64,000 nt of DNA from an uncultured Mycoplasmatota bacterium (GTDB lineage: Bacteria > Bacillota_I > Bacilli_A > RF39 > UBA660), in contig UQOS01000001.1 of assembly GCA_900542735.1 (NCBI GenBank), positions 1 to 64,000 on the forward strand. Reading direction: 5' to 3'. The notes under the pieces are model-generated. The model worked only from the letters and a program-made list of their open reading frames with translations, ran no database searches and was not told where the DNA came from. This document shows positions 43,922 through 53,266 of the stretch, piece after piece (within the stretch, counting starts at the first letter, position 1; every line of letters begins with the position of its first letter). A program made the translations under genes and the position numbers.

Positions 43922-45229
43922 ATGAAAAATATAAAAAAGAGTTATTTTATTATTTTTGGATTAATCGTGCTAGCAGTTGTTTGTTTTAGTACATCTTACG
44001 CTATATTTTCAAATACGAAAGAAGAACATGGTAAATTAAATATCGTAGCAGGTAATTTAAATTATAAGATAGAAAGTAGTGAGCTAGATAGTGATAGTGT
44101 TACTGTTCCTGCTAATACTAGTAAAGAGATTAGAATTAAGTTAACTTCTTTAAATGAAGTAAGTTCTAAGTATGAATTATATTATATTTTAGATAAGACA
44201 AATGATAAAGTAAGTGTTGGCTATAGTAAAGATACCAAAGATAGTGTTTTAGGTACTGTTGAAGCTAATAAAAGTAAGATGATTACCATAGTAATTAGAA
44301 ATGATAGTAATACTAGTAGTAAAGTAACTTTTAAAGTGTTAGGTGGATTACTTAATAATGAGTTAGCTTTAAAAGATGGAAATAGTTTGAATCAAGAAGT
44401 TGAACCTTATAGAGTGCTATCAAAAGCTATTTTAGAAGATAATAAATTAATAACAGCTACACCAACTTTAACAACCTCATCTAATAATACAAATGATGCA
44501 AGTGGTTTATATTCTTCTACTGCTACTAATACAGGAGAACCAACTTATTATTTTAGAGGAAACGTTACTAATAATTATGTAAAGTTTGCAGGGTTCACAT
44601 GGAGAATAGTTAGAATCAATGAAGATGGAACAGTTAGACTTATTATGCAAGATGGAATCAATAATAATACAAATTATCAATTTAATTCTAACTATAATAA
44701 TTATACATATATGTATTATACAAATAGTAACGCTAAAACAACACTAGAAAATTGGTATCAAACGAATATAGGAAGTAAAGCAGATTTAGCTAAAAACGTT
44801 GCAAGTGGTAATTATTATTGCGAACAGGCTAAGCAAAAGCGAGCTGATAGTTATACATCAGGAAGTGCTACAATGACCACTTATAATAAATATACACCAG
44901 ACTTTAAATGTGAGTCAGATGGTAATGGTAAAGGTATAGTAAATGCAAGCGTAGGATTACTTAACTATGATGAAGTAGCATATGCTGGGGGATATCCATA
45001 TTCAAATAATAATAGTTATTATTTATATAATTCAGCCATCGATTGGTGGACGATGAGCCCTGCCAGCTTCTCTGGCTCCTATTCATGTGTATGGTACATA
45101 AGTACGTCAGGTAGCAACTACGACCACCATATCTACGATACTTACCACCTTCGTGCAGTTTTAAATCTAACTGCTAATACTCAAATAATTGGAAATGGTA
45201 CAAGTTCTAATCCTTATAAAATAAGTTAA
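43922..45229 (+). CDS. SipW/TasA-like secreted protein with a second type of variable C-terminal domain
   Basis: The 435-residue product begins with a signal helix ending STSYAIF, then a TasA/camelysin-like beta domain (about 30-150). A C-terminal domain begins YFRGNVTNNYVKFAGFTWRI and ends LRAVLNLTANTQIIGNGTSSNPYKI. The same domain occurs twice, without hypervariable ends, in the protein at 2261-4081. The stretch DWWTMSPASF to YHLRAVL (positions about 45035-45165) has sharply different base composition and codon use. It forms a pair with the next gene, 24 bases downstream behind an AGGAGG site. Likely a displayed binding protein. Confidence 0.7.
   Translation: MKNIKKSYFIIFGLIVLAVVCFSTSYAIFSNTKEEHGKLNIVAGNLNYKIESSELDSDSVTVPANTSKEIRIKLTSLNEVSSKYELYYILDKTNDKVSVGYSKDTKDSVLGTVEANKSKMITIVIRNDSNTSSKVTFKVLGGLLNNELALKDGNSLNQEVEPYRVLSKAILEDNKLITATPTLTTSSNNTNDASGLYSSTATNTGEPTYYFRGNVTNNYVKFAGFTWRIVRINEDGTVRLIMQDGINNNTNYQFNSNYNNYTYMYYTNSNAKTTLENWYQTNIGSKADLAKNVASGNYYCEQAKQKRADSYTSGSATMTTYNKYTPDFKCESDGNGKGIVNASVGLLNYDEVAYAGGYPYSNNNSYYLYNSAIDWWTMSPASFSGSYSCVWYISTSGSNYDHHIYDTYHLRAVLNLTANTQIIGNGTSSNPYKIS
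45035..45165 (+). other. Candidate DGR-type variable region, second family
   Basis: By hand count this segment is about 49% G+C in a gene otherwise below one third. It is packed with AAC, TAC, GAC, CAC, AGC, GGC and ATC codons, the set produced when AAC codons of a template are mutated at adenines. The host otherwise strongly prefers T-ending codons. Confidence 0.55.
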
Positions 45230-45253
45230 TTATAAATAGTAGGAGGAAGCAAA

Positions 45254-47665
45254 ATGGTAAAAAAGTATAGTTTAGATAATAAAAAATTTCTAATTTTTGT
45301 TTCTTTAATGTTTCTTATTGTGTTTATAGTGGTATCAGGGGCAAGTTATGCCTTCTTTACTACTTCTGTTAAAGGAAAAGAATTCGCTATTTATACAGGA
45401 AATTTAAAAGTAGATTATAGTAAAAAGACAGATACTATTTCTATTGATAATCTTTACCCTATGACAGATACAGAAGGATTAAAACAAATGTCTCATGAAT
45501 TTACAGTAACGAACAAAGGTAATATTGATGCCAGATACCAAGTAAGATTAGAGTTAGATGATACGAAATCTGATATGGTAGATATTCGTTATATTAAAAT
45601 GAGTTATCAAGTAAATGGGGGAGATTATTCAGAACCAGTTTTATTAAGTGATTTAAATAGTAGTTTAGTTTTTACTAAGAATATCATAGTTAAACCTAAT
45701 GAGAGTAATACTTATGGAATTAAATTATGGATTGATTTAAGTGCAAGTAATGATATTCAAGGAAAAGAATTTAAAGCAAGAGTCGTAGTAGATAGTATTC
45801 AAAATGTAGATGATAGTTATCAAGTAGATACCATTCCCATTATTTATTTAAATAAAGATAGTAATGGAAATCAAGATGTTCATTTAAAAGTAGGAGAAAC
45901 TTATCAAGAGTTAGGTGTAGAAAAAGTAGAAGATGATCAAGATATATTTACTAGTAAAGATGTAGTAATTAGTTATGAATATTATGATGGAACTAATATC
46001 AATACAGTAGCTAATATAGATACTAGTAAAGTAGGAATATATTATGTAAATTATAGTGTTACAGATAGGAGTAATCAAGTAGGAAAGAAAACAAGAGTAG
46101 TAACTGTAAATAATAGTAGTAGTGTACCTAAGATTACTTTAAATGGAGATAGTAATATTAGTTTAGGAGAAAGTGATTATTATCAAGAAAGTGGAGTAAC
46201 TGTAGAAGACAATAATCAGGTAATTAAGATAGGAGAAGTAAAGACAAGTAGTGTAGGAAGCTATACGGTTCGTTATATCGTAATTGATAGTAATGGAAAT
46301 TTAAATAGTGTAGTAAGAACTGTAGTAGTAAATAGTAGATATAAAGAAAGTATATTAAATGGAACAGATCCAGTTTTAGCAAGTAATTTAGTACCAGTCG
46401 TAATATCAGATAGTGGAGTAGTAACGAAAGCATCGACTGCTTCTAGTTGGTATAATTATGAGAATAAAATTTGGGCAAATAGCGTTATTTTAAAAGATGA
46501 GAGTGTAGCTTATAAAAATGGAGAAACTATACCAGACTCTAATATAGAATCCTACTTTGTATGGATACCAAAATATAGTTATCAGTTATTTGATTTAGGA
46601 AATTATTCTGGTTTAACTTCTATTTCAGATAAGACACAAGAAATTAAGATTAAGTTTGGAACAGGTAATACAAGTGATAGTGTAAGTGGAGAATGTACAA
46701 CACCTTTTGAAAATAATCAAGGTATCGCAGGCTCTAGTGGAAACTGTAAAGTAGGGGATTACATGACGCATCCTGCATTCTTAGCTTTTGATACCAATGG
46801 GCTATGGGTAGGAAAGTTTGAAACCGGCTATGATGGAGCAACTTCAACTGCCTCTGCTCAAGTAAATAGTGTAGATATAAGTAAAATCATAATAAAACCG
46901 AATGTATATAGTTGGAGAAATATTACAGTAGGAAATATGTTTAAAAATAGTTATGACTACCAAAGAGAATTAGATAGTCATATGATGAAAAATACTGAAT
47001 GGGGAAGCGTAGCTTATTTACAACATTCAACTTATGGAAGTCGAGCAAGTGTAAGAATTAATAATAATTCAAGTTATATAACTGGTTATGCTGCGACAGA
47101 AGAACCAACTTTAGGTTATGCAGGTGGAACGAGTACAGCTGGTAATAGAATAGAATCTACAGCATTAGGTGTTGATGCAACTTATAGTGTAAATTATTTA
47201 AATAGTAAATCACTAGTAGCATCAACTACGAATAATTATAGTGGAATCTATGATATGTCAGGTGGAGCATGGGAATATGTAATGGGGTACACAACAGGAG
47301 CAACAACAGTAGGAGGAACAAGTGGTATTACTAGTTTATACTCTAATTTCTTTAGTGATAGTATTTACTTAAAATATTGGGATAAGTACACTTCAACTGC
47401 TCTTACAAATTATAATAATAGAATCTTAGGAGATGCAACAGGAGAGATGGGACCGTTTGGAAATGAAAGAGATCCAGATAATAATACTAGGCCTAAATCT
47501 AGTTGGTATAAAGATGACGCCTACTTTGTTTATTCTTCTAACCCTTGGTTCGAACGTGGTGGTCTTTGGTATGATGGTACTACTGCTGGTGCCTTTGCGT
47601 TCCGCAATTACACCGGTGGTGGTCCATACACGGGCGATTCTTTCCGTATCGTCCTAGCACCATAA
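45254..47665 (+). CDS. SipW/TasA-like protein with Ig-like domains, FGE/lectin-like core and variable C-terminus (paralogue 2)
   Basis: The 803-residue product has a signal helix ending SGASYAFF and a TasA-like domain (about 35-190). Two DUF5011-type Ig-like units follow (TYQELGVEK..., PKITLNGDS...; about 195-370), then the core shared with the proteins at 38814 and 53267 (about 375-740). The last 55 residues are hypervariable (SSWYKDDAYF to FRIVLAP). The phrase W..RGG..Y.GT..G.F.F..., ending FRIVL, matches the usual end of C-type-lectin-fold DGR targets. The variable part is about 50% G+C by hand count. It is second in a two-gene operon; no strong terminator is visible after it. Confidence 0.72.
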   Translation: MVKKYSLDNKKFLIFVSLMFLIVFIVVSGASYAFFTTSVKGKEFAIYTGNLKVDYSKKTDTISIDNLYPMTDTEGLKQMSHEFTVTNKGNIDARYQVRLELDDTKSDMVDIRYIKMSYQVNGGDYSEPVLLSDLNSSLVFTKNIIVKPNESNTYGIKLWIDLSASNDIQGKEFKARVVVDSIQNVDDSYQVDTIPIIYLNKDSNGNQDVHLKVGETYQELGVEKVEDDQDIFTSKDVVISYEYYDGTNINTVANIDTSKVGIYYVNYSVTDRSNQVGKKTRVVTVNNSSSVPKITLNGDSNISLGESDYYQESGVTVEDNNQVIKIGEVKTSSVGSYTVRYIVIDSNGNLNSVVRTVVVNSRYKESILNGTDPVLASNLVPVVISDSGVVTKASTASSWYNYENKIWANSVILKDESVAYKNGETIPDSNIESYFVWIPKYSYQLFDLGNYSGLTSISDKTQEIKIKFGTGNTSDSVSGECTTPFENNQGIAGSSGNCKVGDYMTHPAFLAFDTNGLWVGKFETGYDGATSTASAQVNSVDISKIIIKPNVYSWRNITVGNMFKNSYDYQRELDSHMMKNTEWGSVAYLQHSTYGSRASVRINNNSSYITGYAATEEPTLGYAGGTSTAGNRIESTALGVDATYSVNYLNSKSLVASTTNNYSGIYDMSGGAWEYVMGYTTGATTVGGTSGITSLYSNFFSDSIYLKYWDKYTSTALTNYNNRILGDATGEMGPFGNERDPDNNTRPKSSWYKDDAYFVYSSNPWFERGGLWYDGTTAGAFAFRNYTGGGPYTGDSFRIVLAP
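47470..47662 (+). other. Candidate DGR-type variable region (paralogue 2)
   Basis: From about 47512 codon use shifts abruptly to GGT, CGT, TTC, GCC, AAC, TAC and ACC. My count over the last 150 bases is about 50% G+C. The protein scaffold is kept (SSWYK, W..RGG, FRIVL.P), but intervening residues differ from both paralogues. This is the freshest-looking of the three related variable ends. Confidence 0.6.
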
Positions 47666-48004
47666 AATTTAAAAAAATAATATTTTTGTAAGTAAATTCA
47701 TAGCTTTTTTAAATAATATATATTGTAGTGCAGTAAGATTGACTATTAAGTTTCAGTATGCTATAGTAGCATTTATCATTTTTGCTGTAATTACATAATA
47801 TTTCTAATTCGTTAATATTGGAGATGAAAATAGCGATTCTATTCAAGTTATACTGAAAAAGAAGATCTTGCTTAATTATAGATGATGACAGGGTTTCTTG
47901 ATAGAAGAAAATTCCTATTATTCTGGATTAAAATTAACTACTTGCAATAGTATTTTGGAAAATTTAGTTAGAAAAGAAATTAAAAATTGGTAAGAGGTGT
48001 AAAT
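47666..48004. other. Intergenic region with a promoter and long leader for the HIRAN gene
   Basis: These 339 bases hold no gene I can support and no copy of the upstream variable region. The promoter at 47739-47767 implies a leader of over 200 bases. An 11-codon open frame (ATG at about 47824, after TTGGAG) could be a leader peptide, but this is weak. Confidence 0.45.
47739..47772 (+). promoter_or_regulatory. Promoter with inverted repeat over its -10
   Basis: TTGACT (47739-47744), 17 bases, TATAGT (47762-47767). ATGCTA-TAG-TAGCAT (47758-47772) is a perfect inverted repeat overlapping the -10 and could be an operator. Confidence 0.5.
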
Positions 48005-48685
48005 ATGAAAAATGAAATGTGGTTAATTTGGAAACATCCAGAATCTAGAAGAAGATATAAAATTGGTACTTTAAATTTTGAAAACGATATTTATACTTTT
48101 AAGTATGTTAATCCAGAATTGAATGATGCAATTCTAGTTGGATTTAAATTTTTTCCTGGATTTGAGAATATAAATGAAACATATAGCAGTTATGAATTAT
48201 TTGCTAATATTGAAACTAGGCTTCCAAATGTTAATAGACCTGATTATTTAGAAATTTTAAATCACTATGGATTAGAAAAAAATTCAACTAAGTTTCAAAT
48301 TTTAAAAGCTACTAAAGGAAGATTAATTACTGATAATTATGAATTTGTTTCTAGTTTTGATTCTAATTTAGTAGAATTTGATGTTGCTGGTACTAGACAT
48401 AGCTCTGATATTAATGAAATTTTACATATGATTCATATTAACGATAAGTTAGAACTAGAATTAGAACCTAATAATCTTTATGATAAATATGCAATTAAAG
48501 TTATTATTTATAAATCTGGCAAAAAATATCATTTAGGTTATGTACCCAGATATTATTCTTTAGAATTAACTAGTTTATTGAAGAAAAATATTAAGTATTC
48601 TGCTATTATTGAATCTCTTAATTTTGATAGTGAAATTACTGATGAGGAAATTAGTGCATCTGTTAGATTAATTTTTGATAATTAA
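48005..48685 (+). CDS. HIRAN-domain protein
   Basis: The product is about 226 residues. The C-terminal half (from about residue 122) is a HIRAN domain: FDVAGTRHSSDI, then LELELEPNNLYDKYAIKV, and KYHLGYVPRYYSLELTSLL. HIRAN domains bind 3' DNA ends and are often fused to helicases or nucleases; here the domain stands with an N-terminal part I do not recognise (MWLIWKHPESRRRYKIGTL). Start ATG 48005 follows AGAGGTG. A DNA-damage or defence role is possible but not shown. Confidence 0.78.
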   Translation: MKNEMWLIWKHPESRRRYKIGTLNFENDIYTFKYVNPELNDAILVGFKFFPGFENINETYSSYELFANIETRLPNVNRPDYLEILNHYGLEKNSTKFQILKATKGRLITDNYEFVSSFDSNLVEFDVAGTRHSSDINEILHMIHINDKLELELEPNNLYDKYAIKVIIYKSGKKYHLGYVPRYYSLELTSLLKKNIKYSAIIESLNFDSEITDEEISASVRLIFDN

Positions 48686-48688
48686 TTT

Positions 48689-48714
48689 AGAAACTTTGAA
48701 TAGTTTCTTTTTCT
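48689..48714 (+). terminator. Intrinsic terminator of the HIRAN gene
   Basis: AGAAACT and AGTTTCT pair around a TTGAAT loop, with a T-rich tail. Confidence 0.65.
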
Positions 48715-48728
48715 TTCTTACATAAAAA

Positions 48729-48737
48729 TGATATACT
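48729..48737 (+). promoter_or_regulatory. Extended -10 promoter of the U32 peptidase operon
   Basis: TGATATACT, 22 bases before the start codon at 48760. Confidence 0.5.
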
Positions 48738-48759
48738 TTAAGTGTTGTTGAGGTGACTT

Positions 48760-51000
48760 ATGAAAAAAGAATTATTGTCTCCAGCTGGAGATTTTGAAAC
48801 TTTAAAACAGGCAATTCATAATGGTTGTGATGCAGTTTACTTAGGTGGTAAAAGATTTGGTGCTAGAAAATTTGCTTCTAATTTTGATGATATAGAAATG
48901 GTAAAGGCAATTAAATACTGTCATTTATATGGTGTAAAAATTTATGTAACAGTGAATACCATTATTTATGAAAATGAAGTAAAAGATTGTTTAGATTATC
49001 TTACTTTTTTACATAAAAATGGAGTAGATGCCGTTATTATGCAAGATATGGGTATGATTACTCTTACTAGAAAAGTTTTACCTAATCTTGATATTCATGT
49101 ATCAACACAAGCACATACTCATAATAATAACCAGATTAAATTATTAGAAAATCTTGGTGTTACTAGAGTGGTAGTAGCTAGAGAAATGAGTTTAGATGAG
49201 ATTAAAAAACTAGATACTTCTTTAGAAATAGAAGCATTTATTCATGGTGCTTTATGTGTATGTTATTCTGGAGAATGTTTATTTAGTAAACTATTATTAA
49301 ATCGTAGTGGTAATCGTGGAGAATGTGCTGGTATTTGTAGACTACCTTTTACTCTTACCGAAGATAGTAAGAAAGTTGATACAGATGGTAAATATTTATT
49401 AAGTCCAAGGGAATTAAATACTACTAGTCATATCAAAGAATTATTAGAAAGTAATATTACTTCTTTTAAGATAGAAGGTAGAATGAAAAGTCCTACTACG
49501 ATTGGTTTTATTACGAGGCTTTATCGTATGTTAATAGATCATTATCAAAGAGGGGAAGATGTAACATTAACAGAAGAAGAACAGGAAAAATTAATGTTAT
49601 TATTTAATCGTGGTTTTACAGAAGGGTATTTATTTAATAAGAGTGGTAAAGATCTTATGAATATAACTTCTCCTAATCATATAGGAATTCCTATTGGTAA
49701 AGTGGCAGATGTAAATAAAAAACGAATTCGTATTCAACTTTTTAAAGAATTATCTCAAGGAGATGGTATTCGTTTTCAAAAAGAAGAAAAGGGTATGATC
49801 GTTAATTTCATTTATGATAAGAATGATAAATTAATTTCTAAAGGAAATATAGGTGATACCATAGAAATTGATAATAAACTTGCTATTACTTTAAAAGATA
49901 CTGTTTTAAAGACAGTAGATACCAAGTTATTAAAAAAGTTAGAAAATTATCAAGAAAAGAAAATTCCTATTTCGATTAAAGCTTCGGCATCTTTAGGAAA
50001 TGATTTCTATTTAGAAATATCTGATTTTATTCATACCGTTAAATTATCTAGTAATATTATCTTGAAAGCTACAGGTAGTGGTACTAGTAAAGAAAGAATA
50101 TTAGAGCAGTTAACTAAATTAGGAGATACTCCTTTTGTGGTAGAAAAGTGTGATATAGATATTTCTTCTTCTATTTTTGTACCGATTTCTAAACTTAATG
50201 AGCTTAGAAGAGAGGCTATTTCTAAATTAATAGAAATAAGAGAAAATACGAAAAATGAAGTAGTAGTAGATAAAACTCTTTCTTTAGAAAAAGAAGTAAC
50301 AGATGAAAAGATTCAATTTATGACTCTTGTTAGAACAGAAGAACAGTTAATAGCTTGCATTCCTTTTAGTGATACTATTTATGTTACTGATAAAAATTTA
50401 TATGAAAAATATAAAGATAGGGGAAATGTTTATTTACGATTAGATAGAGTAATGAACTTTTTTCCAGAGTATCAAAATGAAAAATTATTAATTGGAGAAA
50501 TGGGCTCTATTCAGTATCAGTCTAATAATATGGTTCATAGTGATTATTATTTAAATGTAGTTAATTCTTATTATGTTTCTTATTTACGAAAACTTGGTGT
50601 TTCTAGTATTACTTTATCTATTGAAAATACTTGTGACGATATCAAAAGATTAATAGATAATGCTGGTAATAAAGGAATACAGGTTTTGGTTTATGGAAGA
50701 CTAGAAGCGATGATTATGAAATATTGTCCATTAAAGATGCTTGTTAATAAAGATAAATCTGTATGTAATGTTTGTAGAAATGGCAAAAAGTATGAATTAG
50801 TAGATAGAAATCAAGCACATTATCCTTTGGTACAAGAAAAAGAGCTTACTCATATTTTTTATCACCAGGTTTACTCTTTAGAAAGTAGCTTACTAGAACT
50901 AAAAAAGATGGGAATAAAAGAGTATCGTTTTGAATTTTTTGACGAAAATGGTAGTCAGGTAGAGGACATTTTGAAAAAGTGGAAATCTTTACTTTCGTAA
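48760..51000 (+). CDS. Peptidase U32 family protein (RlhA/TrhP-like, with DUF3656-type C-terminus)
   Basis: The 746-residue product opens with ELLSPAGDFETLKQAIHNGCDAVYLGG. It carries the U32 signature EAFIHGALCVCYSGECLFS with the Cys cluster continued at GECAGICRLPF and by two late Cys (CNVC), suggesting an iron-sulfur or zinc site. Members such as E. coli RlhA and TrhP and Bacillus TrhP1/P2 hydroxylate 23S rRNA or tRNA using prephenate pathway products, rather than acting as proteases. The long C-terminal half fits the RlhA type. First gene of a likely three-gene operon with the thioredoxin-like and trmL genes. Confidence 0.9.
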   Translation: MKKELLSPAGDFETLKQAIHNGCDAVYLGGKRFGARKFASNFDDIEMVKAIKYCHLYGVKIYVTVNTIIYENEVKDCLDYLTFLHKNGVDAVIMQDMGMITLTRKVLPNLDIHVSTQAHTHNNNQIKLLENLGVTRVVVAREMSLDEIKKLDTSLEIEAFIHGALCVCYSGECLFSKLLLNRSGNRGECAGICRLPFTLTEDSKKVDTDGKYLLSPRELNTTSHIKELLESNITSFKIEGRMKSPTTIGFITRLYRMLIDHYQRGEDVTLTEEEQEKLMLLFNRGFTEGYLFNKSGKDLMNITSPNHIGIPIGKVADVNKKRIRIQLFKELSQGDGIRFQKEEKGMIVNFIYDKNDKLISKGNIGDTIEIDNKLAITLKDTVLKTVDTKLLKKLENYQEKKIPISIKASASLGNDFYLEISDFIHTVKLSSNIILKATGSGTSKERILEQLTKLGDTPFVVEKCDIDISSSIFVPISKLNELRREAISKLIEIRENTKNEVVVDKTLSLEKEVTDEKIQFMTLVRTEEQLIACIPFSDTIYVTDKNLYEKYKDRGNVYLRLDRVMNFFPEYQNEKLLIGEMGSIQYQSNNMVHSDYYLNVVNSYYVSYLRKLGVSSITLSIENTCDDIKRLIDNAGNKGIQVLVYGRLEAMIMKYCPLKMLVNKDKSVCNVCRNGKKYELVDRNQAHYPLVQEKELTHIFYHQVYSLESSLLELKKMGIKEYRFEFFDENGSQVEDILKKWKSLLS

Positions 51001-51043
51001 ATAGGTAAATTATGCTAAAATGTTATTAAGGATTGGTGATATT

Positions 51044-51571
51044 ATGAATAAGAAAAGTAGTAATGATAAAATTCCTGTAGTAAATTATTTTAAGTTAGCA
51101 GTTGTGATTATTATTACGGTGTTACTTACTTTTTTACTTAGAAATTGGTATATCAGTGGTCGTAATTATGAACTTAATATTCCTATTATTACGGAAACAC
51201 TTATTAATCAAATTAATACTGATGAAGTTTATAATTATGTAAGAGAAAATGAAAATGCTATTCTTTATGTTGGAGTAGTTAGTGATGAAAATTGCCGTAA
51301 CTTTGAAAAAGAATTTAATAGTGTGATTCAAAAAAGAGGATTAGAAGATACCATTACTTATTTAAATATTACGAAAGCAAATAATAAAAAGAAATTTATT
51401 AGTGAGTTTAATAAATTTTATGATACTAAATTATTAGGATATCCAAGTATTATTATTTTTGAGGAGGGAAAGGTAAAAGCAATTCTTACTGTTAAGACAG
51501 GTAAAAGTCTTTCTATTGATGATGTAGAAAAGTTCTTAGATAGTAATAAAGTTGTTTCTACGAGTTTATGA
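51044..51571 (+). CDS. Membrane-anchored thioredoxin-fold protein without redox Cys pair
   Basis: The product is about 175 residues with one N-terminal membrane helix (about 18-37) and a thioredoxin-like domain: AILYVGVVSDENCRNFEKEF, and YPSIIIFEEGKVKAILTVKTG with the cis-Pro region. Where a CxxC would be expected there is DENC, keeping only one Cys. This type resembles bacteriocin-transport-accessory or TrxA-fold proteins with altered active sites. Start ATG 51044 follows GGATTGGTGA. Its stop overlaps the trmL start by four bases. Confidence 0.7.
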   Translation: MNKKSSNDKIPVVNYFKLAVVIIITVLLTFLLRNWYISGRNYELNIPIITETLINQINTDEVYNYVRENENAILYVGVVSDENCRNFEKEFNSVIQKRGLEDTITYLNITKANNKKKFISEFNKFYDTKLLGYPSIIIFEEGKVKAILTVKTGKSLSIDDVEKFLDSNKVVSTSL

Positions 51572-52092
51572 TAAATATCGTTTTATTTGAACCTGAGATT
51601 CCTCAGAATACAGGTAATATTATGAGAACTTGTGTAGCTACTGGTAGTAAATTACATCTTATTAAACCTTTAGGTTTTGTGTTAGATGATGCCCATTTAA
51701 AAAGAAGTGGCGTGAATTATATTGATAAATTAGAGTATGAAGTATATGAAAACTTTGATGATTTTAAAAGTAAAAATACAGGAGATTATTATTACTTTAC
51801 AAGGTATGGTCATAAACCTCATACTAGCTTTGATTATTCTGATAGTAGTAGAAATATTTATTTAATTTTTGGTAAAGAGTCTACTGGTATTCCTAAGAGT
51901 ATTTTAAAAGATGATTTAGAGCATTGTATGAGAATACCAATGACAGCTAATGTTAGAGCTTTAAATTTATCTAATTGTGTCGCTATTTGTACATATGAAG
52001 TATTAAGGCAACAGAATTATAATGATTTATTAAGAGATGAACCTATGGACGAGATGCATAAGGGAAATGATTTCTTGGAAAGAGAAGATTAA
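51568..52092 (+). CDS. trmL: tRNA (cytidine/uridine-2'-O)-methyltransferase TrmL
   Basis: The 174-residue SPOUT methyltransferase has the family signatures FEPEIPQNTGNIMRTC at the N-terminus, LIKPLGF, the knot motif IYLIFGKESTGIPKSIL, and RIPMTANVRALNLSNCVAI. It methylates the wobble nucleotide of tRNA-Leu. The start overlaps the preceding stop (ATGA), so translation is coupled. Confidence 0.95.
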   Translation: MINIVLFEPEIPQNTGNIMRTCVATGSKLHLIKPLGFVLDDAHLKRSGVNYIDKLEYEVYENFDDFKSKNTGDYYYFTRYGHKPHTSFDYSDSSRNIYLIFGKESTGIPKSILKDDLEHCMRIPMTANVRALNLSNCVAICTYEVLRQQNYNDLLRDEPMDEMHKGNDFLERED

Positions 52093-52269
52093 ATTTTTAA
52101 AAATTTACTTATTTTATGGATTTAGTTTAAATATGGGACTGATTTTAAAAATTCTATTAGGGAGAATTTAAAATTGGTCTTTTTTAGCGTCTGAATTTTT
52201 AATTTTGGCCATTTTACTTACTAGTTTTATTTTGATATAGTGCTAGTAGTTGCAACGAAAAGGAGGAAT

Positions 52270-53163
52270 ATGAAGAGTAAATTATTAGATGAATTAATTA
52301 GAACAAGAACGGTAATACCAGTTATTAGTGATACGATTTTTAAAAGATTAATGATGGAACATTTAGATTATTTAGGTTATATTCTTGAAAATATTATGCC
52401 TTTAACTCAGGAAGAAGTAATGAAAGGTGAATTTCTTATGAATGAGCTTCCTTCTAATCATTTACATAGTAAGAGTAATCGATTAGATTTGGTTTTGAAA
52501 GTAAGGAATTATATTATTAATATTGAAGCTAATAAGAGTATTAACTTGCCATTATTAAATCGAAATAGAACCCATTTTGCTGGTATTATATTTAAAAACT
52601 ATTCTGATAAAGTTAGTGATATGGAGTATTTACATTATCAGGTTAATTTTAATGGTAAGAATTATTTGAAAAATGAAGAAGTTATTGATTTAAAATATTA
52701 TGATAAATATTTGAATGTTGGAGAAAAAAATTTCAGAAAAATTCATTTAAATCTAGAAAAAGTTAACTATAAGTATTATGATAAAGAAAAGATAAATAGA
52801 TTTGAGAAGGCTCTACTTCTTTTGAAACTTACAAAAGAAGATGAAATTTTAGAGTTAGTGAAAGGAGATAGTTTATTGGAAAATGTAGCAAAAGATATTA
52901 TTAGTTATTTTAGGGCTAGAGAAATTGTTGATGCATATGAAAATGAAATGATAGAGGAGAATTATCGAAGACAATCTATAGAGTATGCTACTAAACAGGC
53001 TGTTAAAAGAGGTACCAAGAATGGTATCAAAGAAGGCATTAAAAAAGGTGTTTATCAAAATAAAAAGGATACGGCTTTATCTATGTTAAAAGATAAAATT
53101 CCTATTTTTCAAATAGCTAAGTATACTAATTTATCAGTTGATGAGATTAAAAAGTTAAGATAA
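52270..53163 (+). CDS. PD-(D/E)XK nuclease-family (Rpn/transposase-like) protein, second copy
   Basis: The product is about 297 residues with the family start (ISDTIFKRLMMEHLDYLGYIL) and a nuclease core SNRLDLVLKVRNYIINIEANKS: an Asp, then E-x-N rather than E-x-K. The Lys/Gly-rich KRGTKNGIKEGIKKGV repeat leads into the usual C-terminal unit FQIAKYTNLSVDEIKKL. The same design as the gene at 28430 with low overall identity, so an old duplication or independent arrival. Start ATG 52270 follows AAAGGAGG. No bounding repeats are seen. Confidence 0.75.
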   Translation: MKSKLLDELIRTRTVIPVISDTIFKRLMMEHLDYLGYILENIMPLTQEEVMKGEFLMNELPSNHLHSKSNRLDLVLKVRNYIINIEANKSINLPLLNRNRTHFAGIIFKNYSDKVSDMEYLHYQVNFNGKNYLKNEEVIDLKYYDKYLNVGEKNFRKIHLNLEKVNYKYYDKEKINRFEKALLLLKLTKEDEILELVKGDSLLENVAKDIISYFRAREIVDAYENEMIEENYRRQSIEYATKQAVKRGTKNGIKEGIKKGVYQNKKDTALSMLKDKIPIFQIAKYTNLSVDEIKKLR

Positions 53164-53193
53164 AAAAGGTTACTATAAAAGGTAACTTTTTTT
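53162..53193 (+). terminator. Intrinsic terminator of the second Rpn-like gene
   Basis: A 12-pair stem, A6-GGTTAC pairing with GTAAC-T7, around an eight-base loop; the T run is the distal arm. Confidence 0.7.
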
Positions 53194-53205
53194 GGCTTTA
53201 AATGC

Positions 53206-53234
53206 TTGTTTAATATGAAAAAAAATTATATAAT
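53206..53234 (+). promoter_or_regulatory. Promoter of paralogue 3
   Basis: TTGTTT and TATAAT separated by 17 bases; the start codon used is 33 bases downstream. Confidence 0.6.
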
Positions 53235-53266
53235 TGGTTTGTAGAATACGATAGGAGATGAGCCTT

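Noticed and set aside
47666..48004. Search for a DGR template repeat or accessory gene next to a variable region
   Set aside because: This and the other intergenic regions show no G+C-rich near-copy of the variable ends, and no reverse transcriptase motif (YxDD type) occurs in any gene of the window.
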